Below, in pieces: positions 16,314 to 25,333 of a stretch of 64,000 nucleotides of DNA (position 1 is the first letter of the stretch; each line of letters opens with the position of its first letter). The position numbers were made by a program, and so were the translations under genes. The notes under the pieces were generated by a model. It did not search any database and was not told the origin of the DNA. It saw only the letters and a program-made list of their open reading frames with translations. Source of the stretch: Alphaproteobacteria bacterium. Its GTDB lineage: Bacteria > Pseudomonadota > Alphaproteobacteria > JAVJRE01. The stretch is from positions 496,001 to 560,000 of the forward strand of contig JAVJRE010000007.1 in assembly GCA_040218575.1 (NCBI GenBank), given 5' to 3'.

Positions 16314-17831
16314 ATGAGGCGGGACCGCTCTCAGAACGACGATCCGGCCACGCTGCCGCTGCCGCCGGCCGGGCGCATTGGCGTCATCGACATCGGCTCC
16401 AACTCTGTCCGCCTGGTTGTGTTCGAGGCGCGTGACCGCGCGCCGGCGGTGCTGTTCAACGAGCGTACCCTATGCGGTCTCGGTCGCGGCCTGGCCAACG
16501 GCGGCCGCCTCAACCCCGACGCCGTCGCCCTCGCCCTCGCCAGCCTGGAGCGCTATGCCCATCTGGCCCGCGCCATGCACGCGAGCCGGCTGGACTTGCT
16601 GGCCACCTCGGCGGTGCGTGATGCCGCGGATGGCGCCGCTTTCGTTGCCGAAGCGGAACGCCGGGCCCGCAGCCCGGTCACCGTACTGACCGGCGAGCAG
16701 GAATCACGACTGGCCGCCCTGGGCGTTGCCTCGGCCGACCCGGACGCCACCGGAACCGCCGGCGACCTGGGTGGCGGCAGCCTGGAACTGGTGCAGCTTG
16801 ATGGCGGCCGGATCGGTGGCGCCGCCACTCTGGCTGTCGGCCCGCTGCGTTTTCTCGATAACGGGTCCTTCGATGCCGCCGCCGCCACCAGCGCCATGGA
16901 TCAGGCGCTCGCCGCCATTTCCTGGATCGACCGGGCACGCCACCAGACCTTCTATCCGGTCGGCGGCGCCTGGCGTGCCCTGGCCCGCATCCATATGCGC
17001 CAGCATGACTATCCCCTGGACATCGTTCATGGCTACGCCATGGCGGCCGGCGACATGCGGAATCTTGCCCGCGCCATTGCCGGTATGAGCCACGGCTCGC
17101 TCGGCCGCATGGCCGGCGTGCCCCGCCGCCGCATAGAGACTCTGCCCCTGGCGGCCATTCTGATGGAGCGTGTGCTGCTGCGGCTACAGCCGTCCCGGCT
17201 GGTCTTTTCCTCATTCGGCCTGCGCGAAGGCCATCTCTATGACCTGATGGACGAGACCGTCCGGCGGCAGGACCCGCTGATTGCCACCGCCCGCGCGGTC
17301 GGCCATCGCGAAAATCGGTCCGCCGCCATCGGCCAGGCCCTGGCCGACTGGCTGGCCCCTCTCTTTTCCACGGAATCGCCGCATGACCGGCGGCTGCGTC
17401 TCGCCGCCTGTCACCTGGCGGATATCGGCTGGCGCAACCATCCCGATCGCCGTGCCGATCACGCCCGCGACCGCGTTCTCTATCTACCGACGCTGGGGCT
17501 GCGCCATGACGAGCGCGTCTTTATCGCCCTCGCCGTTCATGCCCGATACGCCGGCGCCAGCCAGCCGCCGCAGGACTTTCCTATCGACCTTCTGACGCAA
17601 GAGGTCGGCAAGCGCGCCGTCTTCCTGGGGCAGGCGCTGCGCCTGGCCCTGTCGCTTTCAGGCGGCATGCCGGACATTCTGGCGGCGACGCGGCCGACCT
17701 TGACGGGAAAAGGCGTGGCGCTGGACCTGCCGGGAACGGGTGCCGCCATCATGGACGAGCTGATCGGCCGTCGGCTGGTCGCCGCCGACAAGGCGTATCA
17801 AGCGTGGCGCGCGGAACAGCCGGCGGTCTAG
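16314..17831 (+). CDS. ppx: Exopolyphosphatase, Ppx/GppA family
   Basis: A 505-residue ASKHA-fold phosphatase that releases phosphate from polyphosphate or converts pppGpp to ppGpp. Motifs: GVIDIGSNSVRLVVF (phosphate 1), LLATSAVRDAADG, the catalytic loop VLTGEQESRLAALGV and GDLGGGSLELVQLDGG (phosphate 2). The C-terminal half is the helical HD-like domain found in longer Ppx proteins. Pairing with ppk1 gives opposing synthesis and breakdown of the same polymer. Its TAG stop at 17829-17831 shares the palindrome CTAG with the stop of the convergent aquaporin gene. Confidence 0.93.
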   Translation: MRRDRSQNDDPATLPLPPAGRIGVIDIGSNSVRLVVFEARDRAPAVLFNERTLCGLGRGLANGGRLNPDAVALALASLERYAHLARAMHASRLDLLATSAVRDAADGAAFVAEAERRARSPVTVLTGEQESRLAALGVASADPDATGTAGDLGGGSLELVQLDGGRIGGAATLAVGPLRFLDNGSFDAAAATSAMDQALAAISWIDRARHQTFYPVGGAWRALARIHMRQHDYPLDIVHGYAMAAGDMRNLARAIAGMSHGSLGRMAGVPRRRIETLPLAAILMERVLLRLQPSRLVFSSFGLREGHLYDLMDETVRRQDPLIATARAVGHRENRSAAIGQALADWLAPLFSTESPHDRRLRLAACHLADIGWRNHPDRRADHARDRVLYLPTLGLRHDERVFIALAVHARYAGASQPPQDFPIDLLTQEVGKRAVFLGQALRLALSLSGGMPDILAATRPTLTGKGVALDLPGTGAAIMDELIGRRLVAADKAYQAWRAEQPAV

Positions 17832-18625
17832 TCCAGGACGTCAGCCGATGCCCGTCCGCCCGGTGACTGCAGGGCAAAGAGCCAGCGGCAGACGATCGTC
17901 GCCGACAACGCCGCAACCACCTGCACGAACATGAAGGCCGGTGCATGTTCCGGCCGGATACCGGCGCCGGTAGTGGTCAGGGTTCGGGCCAGCGTCACCG
18001 CCGGATTGGCGAAGGAAGTTGAAGCCGTGAACCAGTAGCCGGCGGTGATGTAGAGGCCGACCGCATAGGCGACCGCATCGGGGCGAAAGCGGATGCAGCC
18101 GAGAATGGTCGCCACCAGACCGAAGGTCGCGACGAACTCCGCCAGCCACAGACCTGAACCCGACCGCGCCACCTGGCTTGCCGCAAGCACCGGCAGGTCG
18201 AACATAAGCTGGGCCACCGCCGCGCCGACGAGACCGCCGACGACCTGCGCCGCCACATAGGCCAGGGCCAGGCGGCCGGGGATGGTGCCCAGACGCCATT
18301 GCGACAGAGTCACCGCCGGATTGAAATGCGCCCCCGACACAGGGCCAAGCATCAGGATCAGCACCGCCAGAATGGCGCCGGTCGCCAGCGCGTTGGCCAG
18401 CAGGCCAAGTCCGGCGATGCCGTTGGACAGGTCCTCGCCCATCTGGCCGGAGCCAATCACCACCGCCAGCAGGAAGGCGGTGCCCAGCACCTCGGCCGCC
18501 AGCCGCCGCGTCACACTCCAATGGACGACCGTATGGCCATTGTCCATCGTCGCAACGACGGTTTGCATGACGTCGGTATTCGCTGGTCCGGGCGCCGAAG
18601 CGCCAACGCCGCGGAAAACCGTCAT
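17828..18625 (-). CDS. MIP family aquaporin/aquaglyceroporin of an arsenic operon (AqpS-like)
   Basis: A 265-residue channel with six hydrophobic helices and both pore NPA motifs, HFNPAVTLS and FANPAVTLART. In Sinorhizobium and other Alphaproteobacteria an aquaporin replaces the arsenite pump: arsenate is reduced in the cell and arsenite leaves through the channel. That role is inferred here from the arsR-arsC context. ATG 18625 overlaps the arsC stop (ATGA), although the N-terminal 40 residues before RLAAEVLGTAFLL are variable and a later start such as codon 20 or 27 is possible. It is convergent with ppx and overlaps it by 4 bases. Confidence 0.88.
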   Translation of the reverse strand: MTVFRGVGASAPGPANTDVMQTVVATMDNGHTVVHWSVTRRLAAEVLGTAFLLAVVIGSGQMGEDLSNGIAGLGLLANALATGAILAVLILMLGPVSGAHFNPAVTLSQWRLGTIPGRLALAYVAAQVVGGLVGAAVAQLMFDLPVLAASQVARSGSGLWLAEFVATFGLVATILGCIRFRPDAVAYAVGLYITAGYWFTASTSFANPAVTLARTLTTTGAGIRPEHAPAFMFVQVVAALSATIVCRWLFALQSPGGRASADVLD

Positions 18626-19173
18626 GCGGTGCCGGCGGGCGCGACGGCCGCACCGCGCATGCTGTCCAGCCTGGCCTTCAGGCTCAGCCTGTCAAGCGAT
18701 TCCAGAGGCAGGCTGGCAAAGACAGACAAGCGCGTTTCGAGTTGACGATAGATGTCGGCGAACGCCACCTCCTGCTCCGCCCGGCTGCCCTCGAAGGCAG
18801 CCGGATCGGCGAAGCCCCAATGGGCGGTCATCGGCTGGCCTGGCCATACCGGGCACACTTCGCCGGCCGCCTGGTCACAGACCGTGAATACAAAGTCCAT
18901 CTCCGGCGCCTCTGGCCCTGCGAACTCGTTCCAGTCCTTTGACCGAAGGGTCTGCGTCTCATGATTGAGCCGTTGCAGCAAGGCCAGGGCCAGCGGATTG
19001 ACCTGGCCGGTCGGATGGCTGCCGGCGCTGAAGGCCTGAAACCGGCCATGGCCCAGGCGCGTAAGGATCGCCTCGGCCATGATGGAGCGCGCTGAATTGC
19101 CGGTGCACAGGAACAGCACACGATAGGGACGGCTGCGACCGGAGGCTGGGCCCGTGGGTTCGTCGTTGCTCAT
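18622..19173 (-). CDS. arsC: Low-molecular-weight phosphatase-type arsenate reductase (ArsC)
   Basis: A 183-residue protein with the LMW-PTPase P-loop VLFLCTGNSARSIMAEAIL: nucleophilic Cys, then GNSARS. Downstream it has the general region FVFTVCDQAAGEVCPVWPGQ seen in thioredoxin-coupled ArsC proteins, including the Cys residues that relay the disulfide, and HWGFADPAA typical of the ArsC subfamily. It would reduce arsenate to arsenite in the cytoplasm. ATG 19173 is chosen because it lies just past the arsR stop; an upstream frame would overlap arsR. It is coupled to the aquaporin gene by an ATGA overlap. Confidence 0.9.
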   Translation of the reverse strand: MSNDEPTGPASGRSRPYRVLFLCTGNSARSIMAEAILTRLGHGRFQAFSAGSHPTGQVNPLALALLQRLNHETQTLRSKDWNEFAGPEAPEMDFVFTVCDQAAGEVCPVWPGQPMTAHWGFADPAAFEGSRAEQEVAFADIYRQLETRLSVFASLPLESLDRLSLKARLDSMRGAAVAPAGTA

Positions 19174-19196
19174 GACCTGGTGACCGTTGCTGCGTT

Positions 19197-19535
19197 TCAG
19201 GCGGGTGCGCGCAGTTCCAGGCTGTCCACCAGGGCGCCGCACAGGCGTGGATTGCCGTTGCAGCAGTCGCGCGTCAGATAGGCGATGAGGGCGCCGATCC
19301 CGTCGAGCCGCGCGCCATAGCGGATGGTCCGGCCGTCTCGCTGCGCGGCCAGCAGGCCCGCCGCTTCCAGTTGCGCCAGGTGGGTCGACAGAGTCGATGG
19401 CGGCAGGGCCAGGCGACGTGCGATGTCGCCGGCCGGCAGCCCCTGCGGCCCGGCCTGCATGAGGAGGCGGAACACCCGCAGACGACTTTCCTGTCCGAGA
19501 GCCGAAAGGGCTTCAACAGCTTCTATATCTTCCAT
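19197..19535 (-). CDS. arsR: ArsR/SmtB family metalloregulator
   Basis: A 112-residue winged helix-turn-helix repressor. The DNA-recognition part is AGDIARRLALPPSTLSTHLAQLEAAGLL, followed by the beta wing AAQRDGRTIRY. Near the C-terminus, RDCCNGNPRLC provides a Cys-Cys and a third Cys that could bind As(III), as in the C-terminal-site class of ArsR, rather than the classic Cys-Val-Cys in the recognition helix. It would release the ars operon promoter when arsenite binds. It is the first gene of arsR-arsC-aqp; the region upstream (19536 onward) is AT-richer than its surroundings and probably holds the operator. Confidence 0.9.
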   Translation of the reverse strand: MEDIEAVEALSALGQESRLRVFRLLMQAGPQGLPAGDIARRLALPPSTLSTHLAQLEAAGLLAAQRDGRTIRYGARLDGIGALIAYLTRDCCNGNPRLCGALVDSLELRAPA

Positions 19536-19610
19536 ATTTCGGAAATTATCGAATTATAGGCGCACACGCAACAGGCTTTGTGCAGCCGGATACGATCTGC
19601 CGCCGGAAAC

Positions 19611-19643
19611 GAAAAACGCCCGCCTCCACGGGAGGCGGGCGTT
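19611..19643 (-). terminator. Rho-independent terminator of the liv-type ABC operon
   Basis: Read on the minus strand, a 13-bp perfect stem (AACGCCCGCCTCC / GGAGGCGGGCGTT) with a 3-base loop is followed by a run of five T residues. It lies 25 bases after the stop of the substrate-binding protein gene, which places it at the end of the livGFHMJ-type transcript and insulates the divergently oriented ars promoter region. Confidence 0.88.
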
Positions 19644-19667
19644 CTCGCGGAACAGAAGCGCGTAGCC

Positions 19668-20885
19668 CTATTTCAGCAGCTTGGTCGTCCAGCTACCGTC
19701 GGCATTGACCGAATTGGACGAATAGAGACCACTCACATCGCCATTGGCATCGAACTCGATGTCGCCCGACGCCCCCTGATAGTTGATGTCGGTACCGGCG
19801 GCGATCAGCGCCCGCGCCTTTTCCCACTCGCCGGGCAGGACGATCTCGCCCGGTGCATTGGCCACCTCGCGCAGCGCCGCCGCGATCAGGCTGCGATCTG
19901 CCGACCCGGCCTTTTGAATCGCCAGCGCCATCAGGAAGGCGGCGTCATAGCCATGGGCCACGAACGGCGACTGCGGATCGCCACCGGCGGCGGTAAAGGC
20001 CTGGGCGAAGCGCTGATAAGCTTCGCTGTCGGTATCCGACGCCGCCTGCGACACGGCCAGCCGGCCGGCCAGGTTCTCGGCGCCGATCTGTTCGACTACC
20101 GAATTGTCGAACATGCCGTCCGCCGCCATGAACTTGTCGAACAGCTCATTCTCCAGGCTGTTGCGCAGGATGGTGATGCCGCTGCCGCCGTAATAGGCAA
20201 AGACCATCAGCGCCTGCGGGTTGCCGTCCGCCGCCAGGGTCGCCAGCTCCGAACGGTAGGAGGCCTTGTCCGGCTCGTGCATCTGGCTGGCCACCACCGT
20301 GCCGCCCATGTCCTGGAACGAATTGATAAAGACCTGGGCCAGACCGCTGTTGTAGTCGTCATTGGCAAAGGTCACGGCGACCCGCTGATAGCCGGCGGCG
20401 CGCGCCTGCTCGGCAATGGACCGGCCCTGGAAGGAATCCGACGGCGCCACGCGGAATACCGTGTCGCCATCCGCCAGGTCGCTGATCGCCGGCGACGTGG
20501 CCGATTCCGATAGCAGCACGACGCCGGCCGGCATGGTCACCGACTGCGCCGCCGCACTGGTCGCGCCAGAGCAGTTGGGACCGACCACAGCGACCACCTG
20601 GTCCACATTGACCACCTTGTTGGCGGCGTCAACCGCGGCCTTGGCATCGCAGGCCGAATCGCCCAGCACCAGGACATAGGTATCGCCGTCGAGCAGGCCG
20701 CCCTGCTCGTTGACATGCTGCGCCGCCAGATTGCGGGCGGCGACGATCGGCGCCACGAGCTCGGCGATCGGTCCGGTCACCCCGCCAAGCGAGCCCACCT
20801 TGATGTCCGCCGCGATGGCCGACACGCTGGCCATGGCCAGCGCTGAAGCGCCCGCCAGCGCCATCTTCCAAGTTCCGCCAATCAT
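19668..20885 (-). CDS. Branched-chain amino acid ABC transporter substrate-binding protein (LivJ-like)
   Basis: A 405-residue periplasmic binding protein. A signal peptide is visible (short basic start, hydrophobic ALAGASALAMASVSAIA, cleavage after A-I-A-A), followed by the family opening IKVGSLGGVTGPIAEL and AAQHVNEQGG. The internal VVGPNCSGATSAAAQ and ADGDTVFRVAPSDSFQG blocks are typical of type I Leu/Ile/Val-binding folds. Such proteins bind diverse ligands including amino acids, amides, urea and aromatics; the ligand cannot be read from sequence. ATG 20885 begins the signal peptide; in-frame upstream codons are not conserved-looking. It is the last gene of its operon. Confidence 0.9.
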   Translation of the reverse strand: MIGGTWKMALAGASALAMASVSAIAADIKVGSLGGVTGPIAELVAPIVAARNLAAQHVNEQGGLLDGDTYVLVLGDSACDAKAAVDAANKVVNVDQVVAVVGPNCSGATSAAAQSVTMPAGVVLLSESATSPAISDLADGDTVFRVAPSDSFQGRSIAEQARAAGYQRVAVTFANDDYNSGLAQVFINSFQDMGGTVVASQMHEPDKASYRSELATLAADGNPQALMVFAYYGGSGITILRNSLENELFDKFMAADGMFDNSVVEQIGAENLAGRLAVSQAASDTDSEAYQRFAQAFTAAGGDPQSPFVAHGYDAAFLMALAIQKAGSADRSLIAAALREVANAPGEIVLPGEWEKARALIAAGTDINYQGASGDIEFDANGDVSGLYSSNSVNADGSWTTKLLK

Positions 20886-20962
20886 TCTCTGCCCTCCCCC
20901 GGGTCGTGTTGTCCGATTTCGTTCGGACGCCGCCAAACCATATCCAGCCGCCCGAACGACCG

Positions 20963-21919
20963 TCAATCGCCGCCGCTGGGTCGTCGCGCCAAACCTCGCC
21001 GCTCCGGCAGGATTCCGCCGCTGAAGCGCTGCAGAACCACCTGTAGCAGCAGACCAATCAGGAATATCCGGATATAGGCCGAGCGGATCGCCCAGTCCGG
21101 CGGCAAGCGGCTGGTCAGGATTTCCGTCGCCGACCAGATGGTCCACAACAGCATGGCGCCGACAATGGCGCCGCGATTGCTGGCGCTGCCACCGACGATC
21201 AGCATGACCCACACCAGGAAGGTGGCGGTGATCGGCTCCGACAGGTTGGGATCTACGAATTTCAGGTTGTGCGCCATGAGGGCGCCGCCCAGCCCCATGA
21301 TGGCGCTGCCGAAGATGAAGGCCTGCACACGGAAACGCTCCACGTCCTTGCCGGCCGCCCGCGCCGCCGGCTCATTGTCGCGGATCGCCGCCATCACCCG
21401 GCCCCACGGCGACAGGCGGGCCCGCTCCAACAGAACGTACAGAACGCCGACGATGGCCAGAACCACCAGGGTCATGGCCACCATGTTCCACGGACCGGCC
21501 AGGCTCTCGAACGGTTTGGGCACCTGGGCAATCCCCCGCGCGCCGTTGGTCGCCCATGTCTCGTTCTTCAGGATCAGGCGGAAGATTTCGGCGATGCCGA
21601 GGGTGGCGATCGCCAGGTAGTCGGCGCGCAAGCGCACGCAGATGCGCGCCACGCCCCAGCCCATCACCCCCGACAGGGCCATGGCCGCCATCGCCGCCAC
21701 GGCGATGGGCAGGCCGAAGCCACCGAGATGGGACGCCGCCGCCGGCGTCGTCAGGATGGCGGCGGTATAGGCGCCGACGGCGAAGAAGCCGCCGACACCA
21801 GCATTGAACAGACCGGTAAAGCCCCATTGCAGGTTGAGCCCCAGGGTCAGCACCGCATAGATGCCGCCCATGGTCAGCAGCGACAGCCCATAGAGGAAAA
21901 TGCCGGTGGCCTGCTCCAT
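20963..21919 (-). CDS. livM: Branched-chain amino acid ABC transporter permease (LivM-like)
   Basis: A 318-residue inner-membrane protein with about 8-10 hydrophobic segments. The start YGLSLLTMGGIYAVLTLGLN and the conserved LQWGFTGLFNAGVGGFFAVG, LRADYLAIATLGIAEI and GRVMAAIRDNEPAARAAGKD (cytoplasmic EAA-type loop that contacts the ATPase) identify LivM. One base separates it from livH upstream. Confidence 0.9.
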   Translation of the reverse strand: MEQATGIFLYGLSLLTMGGIYAVLTLGLNLQWGFTGLFNAGVGGFFAVGAYTAAILTTPAAASHLGGFGLPIAVAAMAAMALSGVMGWGVARICVRLRADYLAIATLGIAEIFRLILKNETWATNGARGIAQVPKPFESLAGPWNMVAMTLVVLAIVGVLYVLLERARLSPWGRVMAAIRDNEPAARAAGKDVERFRVQAFIFGSAIMGLGGALMAHNLKFVDPNLSEPITATFLVWVMLIVGGSASNRGAIVGAMLLWTIWSATEILTSRLPPDWAIRSAYIRIFLIGLLLQVVLQRFSGGILPERRGLARRPSGGD

Positions 21920-21920
21920 G

Positions 21921-22811
21921 TCAGAAGCTCCGGCCGCGGAACAGGCCCGACGGCCGCCAGATCAGCATGGCCACCATGATGGCGAAGGCGACGCCGGCCT
22001 TGTATCCCGGCTCCAGCAGCGGCGTTGTGCCGATCCATGCATAGCTCGACAGTTCCTCGGCGATGCCGATCACCAGGCCGCCGGCCATGGCGCCGTAGGG
22101 CCGGCCGATGCCGCCCAGAATGGCGGCGGCGAACACCGGCAGCAGGATCTTGAAGCCCATCTGGGTTTCCACATGGGTGTCGATGGCCAGAAAGGTGCCG
22201 GCCGCCGCGGCCAACGCCGCCCCAACCAGCCAGGTGGCGCGAATCACTTTCTCCGTGTCGATGCCGGTCACCTGCGCCAGCTCCGGCGAATCTGACATGG
22301 CGCGCATGGCCTTGCCGGTGCGGGTGCGGCTCAGCAGCCAGTGCACCGCCAGCATGAGACCCGCCGCCGCCGCGACGATCATCAGGTGACGCGGTGAAAT
22401 CCGCAGCGCGTCGAACACGATCCACGGCCGCTGAATACCGGTCACCATCGCCTGCAACTGAACGCCCCAGACAAGCTGGATGGCCGAGCGCAGCATCAGC
22501 ATCAGGCCGAAGCTGGCCATCACCAGGACGATGGTCTGGCTGGCCCGCAACGGCCGGAAAAAGGCGCGATCCATGGCCAGCGCCACCGCTCCGGTCAGCG
22601 CCATGGCCAGTGGCAGTACAGCAATCGGGTGCCAGCCGGTGGCCTGCACCAGGGTCAGCGAGATATAGGCGCCGAGAGTCATGGTGGCGCCGTGGGCAAA
22701 GTTGGCGAAGCGCAGAATGCCGAAGGTCAGCGACACGCCGATGGCGCCCAGGGCATAGATCGCGCCAAGCGTTATGCCCGGCAGCAGATGAAAATTGATG
22801 AAATCCATCAT
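21921..22811 (-). CDS. livH: Branched-chain amino acid ABC transporter permease (LivH-like)
   Basis: A 296-residue inner-membrane permease. LPGITLGAIYALGAIGVSLT, ILRFANFAHGATMTLGAY and the coupling loop RTGKAMRAMSDSPELAQVTG are LivH hallmarks, as is GGIGRPYGAMAGGLVIG near the end. The start overlaps the livF stop by 4 bases (ATGA). It forms the channel with LivM. Confidence 0.9.
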   Translation of the reverse strand: MMDFINFHLLPGITLGAIYALGAIGVSLTFGILRFANFAHGATMTLGAYISLTLVQATGWHPIAVLPLAMALTGAVALAMDRAFFRPLRASQTIVLVMASFGLMLMLRSAIQLVWGVQLQAMVTGIQRPWIVFDALRISPRHLMIVAAAAGLMLAVHWLLSRTRTGKAMRAMSDSPELAQVTGIDTEKVIRATWLVGAALAAAAGTFLAIDTHVETQMGFKILLPVFAAAILGGIGRPYGAMAGGLVIGIAEELSSYAWIGTTPLLEPGYKAGVAFAIMVAMLIWRPSGLFRGRSF

Positions 22812-23551
22812 GACGCGTCCGCCGCCGTCATGCCGCCACCCCCACCACCGCCAAGAAACATCTCCGCCACCTCGGGATTGGCCAGCAGAGCGGGGCCGCT
22901 ATCGTCCAGCCGGTTCTCGCCATCCACCAGAACATAGGCGCGGTCCGCCACCGCCAGCGCCTGACGCGCGTTCTGCTCGACCATCAGGATGGCGGTGCCA
23001 GCGTCGTTGATCCGCCGCACCAGGGCAAAGATCTCGCCGCGATACAGAGGCGACAGACCGGCCGTCGGTTCATCCAGCAGCAGCAGCTTGGGCTCCAGCA
23101 TCAGGGCGCGGGCCATGGCCACCATCTGCCGCTGGCCGCCGGACAGGGTGCCCGCCGCCTGGCGTCGGCGCTCCTGCAGCGGCGGAAACAGGCCATAGAG
23201 CTCGGCCAGGCGCGGTCGCCAGTCGTCGCGCCGCACATAGGCTCCCATTTCCAGATTTTCCTCGACCGTCAGATTGGCGAACACATTTGCTGTCTGCGGC
23301 ACATAGCACACACCGCGCCGGACGATCCGATCCGGCGACAGACCACGGATCGACAGGCCGTCCAGCAGGATGTCGCCGCTGCTCACCCGGGCCAGGCCAA
23401 AGACCGCCTTCATGGCGGTGGATTTGCCGGCGCCGTTGGGGCCGATGATCACCACGATCTCTCCCGGCTGCACGGTAAGGCTTACGTTGCGCAGGATATC
23501 CGCACCGCCATAGCCACACGACAGGTTGCGCATGGCCAGAACCGCGCTCAT
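22808..23551 (-). CDS. livF: Branched-chain amino acid ABC transporter ATP-binding protein (LivF-like)
   Basis: A 247-residue ABC ATPase. Walker A is GPNGAGKSTAMK, the signature is TLSGGQRQMVAMARALM and Walker B is LLLLDEPTAGLSP. CYVPQTANVFANLTVEENLE is typical of LivF. An insertion of glycines (EMFLGGGGGGG) lies near the C-terminus and is unusual. The start at 23551 overlaps the livG stop by 4 bases; in-frame codons further upstream overlap livG and are rejected. Confidence 0.9.
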   Translation of the reverse strand: MSAVLAMRNLSCGYGGADILRNVSLTVQPGEIVVIIGPNGAGKSTAMKAVFGLARVSSGDILLDGLSIRGLSPDRIVRRGVCYVPQTANVFANLTVEENLEMGAYVRRDDWRPRLAELYGLFPPLQERRRQAAGTLSGGQRQMVAMARALMLEPKLLLLDEPTAGLSPLYRGEIFALVRRINDAGTAILMVEQNARQALAVADRAYVLVDGENRLDDSGPALLANPEVAEMFLGGGGGGGMTAADAS

Positions 23552-24309
23552 GCCGCCGCTCCGCCCAGATAGGCGTCCAGCACACGCGGGTCGCGCCGCA
23601 CCTGGCCGAACGGTCCTTCGGTCAGGACTGCGCCATCGGCCAGCACGATGACCGGGTCGCACAACCCGGCAATCAGGTCCATGTCATGCTCGATAACACA
23701 GAAGGTATAGCCACGGTCCTGGTTCAGTGCGCGAATGCGGTCCGCCAGAACCTGCAGCAGAGTCGGGTTGACCCCCGCCCCCGGCTCATCCAGCAGAACC
23801 AGCCGCGGTTCGGCCATCATCGCCCGGCCCAGCTCCAGCAGCTTTTTCTGCCCGCCCGACAGGTTGCCGGCCACTTCGTCCCGCAAGTGATGCAGCGTCA
23901 GGAAGGCCAGAGTCTCCTCTGCCTTCTGGCGGATCGCCGCCTCGCGCCGGCCGACGGCCGCCGGCCGCAGCCAGTTGGCCAGCAACGCCTCGCCTGGCTG
24001 CGCCGCCGGCACCACCATAAGGTTCTCCACAACGCTGAGGCGGCCGAACTCATGGGGAATCTGGAAGGTCCGCACAATGCCCCGATGAAACAGGGCATGG
24101 GTCGGCAGCCCGGTGACGTCCTCGCCGTCCAGACGGATACGCCCGCTGTCCGCCTTCAGCGCCCCGGCAATGCAGTTGAACAGGGTCGTCTTGCCGGCGC
24201 CGTTGGGGCCGATCAGGCCGGTGATCGTGCCGGCGGCGATCTCCAGACTGACGCCCCGCAGCGCCGTGACGCCGCCAAAGGACTTGGCCAGCCCTTCGAC
24301 CGTCAGCAC
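23548..24309 (-). CDS. livG: Branched-chain amino acid ABC transporter ATP-binding protein (LivG-like)
   Basis: A 253-residue ABC ATPase, first gene of the operon. Walker A is GPNGAGKTTLFN, the signature NLSGGQKKLLELGRAMM and Walker B LVLLDEPGAGVNP. The LivG-specific element THALFHRGIVRTFQIPHEFG (gaining entry to the DNA-like His-Arg loop of this subfamily) is present. LivG and LivF form the heterodimeric motor for the LivHM channel. The operon is divergent from the aldo/keto reductase gene. Confidence 0.9.
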   Translation of the reverse strand: MLTVEGLAKSFGGVTALRGVSLEIAAGTITGLIGPNGAGKTTLFNCIAGALKADSGRIRLDGEDVTGLPTHALFHRGIVRTFQIPHEFGRLSVVENLMVVPAAQPGEALLANWLRPAAVGRREAAIRQKAEETLAFLTLHHLRDEVAGNLSGGQKKLLELGRAMMAEPRLVLLDEPGAGVNPTLLQVLADRIRALNQDRGYTFCVIEHDMDLIAGLCDPVIVLADGAVLTEGPFGQVRRDPRVLDAYLGGAAA

Positions 24310-24479
24310 GCGATCATCCGCCGGACCGACCCGCGACGCGCCATGAATGCCCCCCGTTTCTTGGCCGGCACAGGGTGCGAATCACACGCGGCAAGGTCAA
24401 GCGCGGTCGCCCGCAGCTTCTGTTCTCCACCGCTATCTGTAGACTGGGCGAACACCATCAGACACGGAAGGGAAACGCC

Positions 24480-25307
24480 ATGGACATGATCGAACGCGAC
24501 GGCGCGCGCTGCCCGGTGCTTGGGCTTGGCACCTGGGACCTGCGGGGAAAGGCGGCGCGGACCGCGGTGGCCGAGGCCATTGCCCTTGGCTACCGCCATA
24601 TCGACACCGCCCGCGTGTATGAGAACGAGGCCGAAGTGGGCGCTGGCATCGCCGACTCCGCAATCGCCCGCAAGGACCTGTTCGTCACCACCAAGGTGGC
24701 GCCGGCCAACCTGCGCGCCGCCGACCTCAGGCGCTCTGCGGAATCCAGCCTGGCCGATCTCGGCTGCGATTATGTGGACCTGTTGCTGATCCACTGGCCC
24801 AACCCGGATTTGCCCCTCGATCCGTCGCTGCGCGCCATGGCCGACCTGCGCGATGAAGGCCTGACCCGCCACATCGGCGTATCCAATTTCAACGTCCGGC
24901 GCATGGAGGCGGCGGTGGCCGCCGGCGTCGGCGACATTTTCTGCAATCAGGTGGAATACCACCCGGGACTGAGCCAGGCCACATTGCTGGCCGCGCTGCG
25001 CGCCATGAATGTGCCGCTGGTGGCCTATTCACCGCTAGACAAGGGTCGCGCCGCGAAAGACGCGACCCTGGCCGCGATCGGCGCCGGCCACGGCAAGAGC
25101 GCGGCGCAGGTGACCTTGCGCTGGCTGATACAGCAGCCGGGCGTCATCGCCATTCCCAAGGCCGGCAGGCCCGAACACATGAAGGCCAATCTGGATATCT
25201 TCGACTTCACCCTGAGCGATGACGAGATGGCGCGCATTCACGCTCTCGCCCGGCCGGACGGCCGCCAGACCGGCGTCGATGCAGAGGGTCTGGACTGGGA
25301 TAACTGA
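24480..25307 (+). CDS. Aldo/keto reductase
   Basis: A 275-residue TIM-barrel oxidoreductase using NADPH. The catalytic tetrad is visible: Asp and Tyr in HIDTARVYENE, Lys in FVTTKVAP and His in LLLIHWPNPDLPL. The cofactor-binding end AIPKAGRPEHMKANLDIFDF is standard. ATG 24480 has a GGAAGGGAAA ribosome site and gives the family start (VLGLGTWDLRG); the in-frame sequence upstream is not conserved. Members reduce a wide range of aldehydes, including 2,5-diketogluconate and methylglyoxal. The gene is convergent with the amidohydrolase operon and separated from it by 26 bases. Confidence 0.9.
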   Translation: MDMIERDGARCPVLGLGTWDLRGKAARTAVAEAIALGYRHIDTARVYENEAEVGAGIADSAIARKDLFVTTKVAPANLRAADLRRSAESSLADLGCDYVDLLLIHWPNPDLPLDPSLRAMADLRDEGLTRHIGVSNFNVRRMEAAVAAGVGDIFCNQVEYHPGLSQATLLAALRAMNVPLVAYSPLDKGRAAKDATLAAIGAGHGKSAAQVTLRWLIQQPGVIAIPKAGRPEHMKANLDIFDFTLSDDEMARIHALARPDGRQTGVDAEGLDWDN

Positions 25308-25333
25308 CTGGCCGCCTGACCGGGGCCGCCGGA

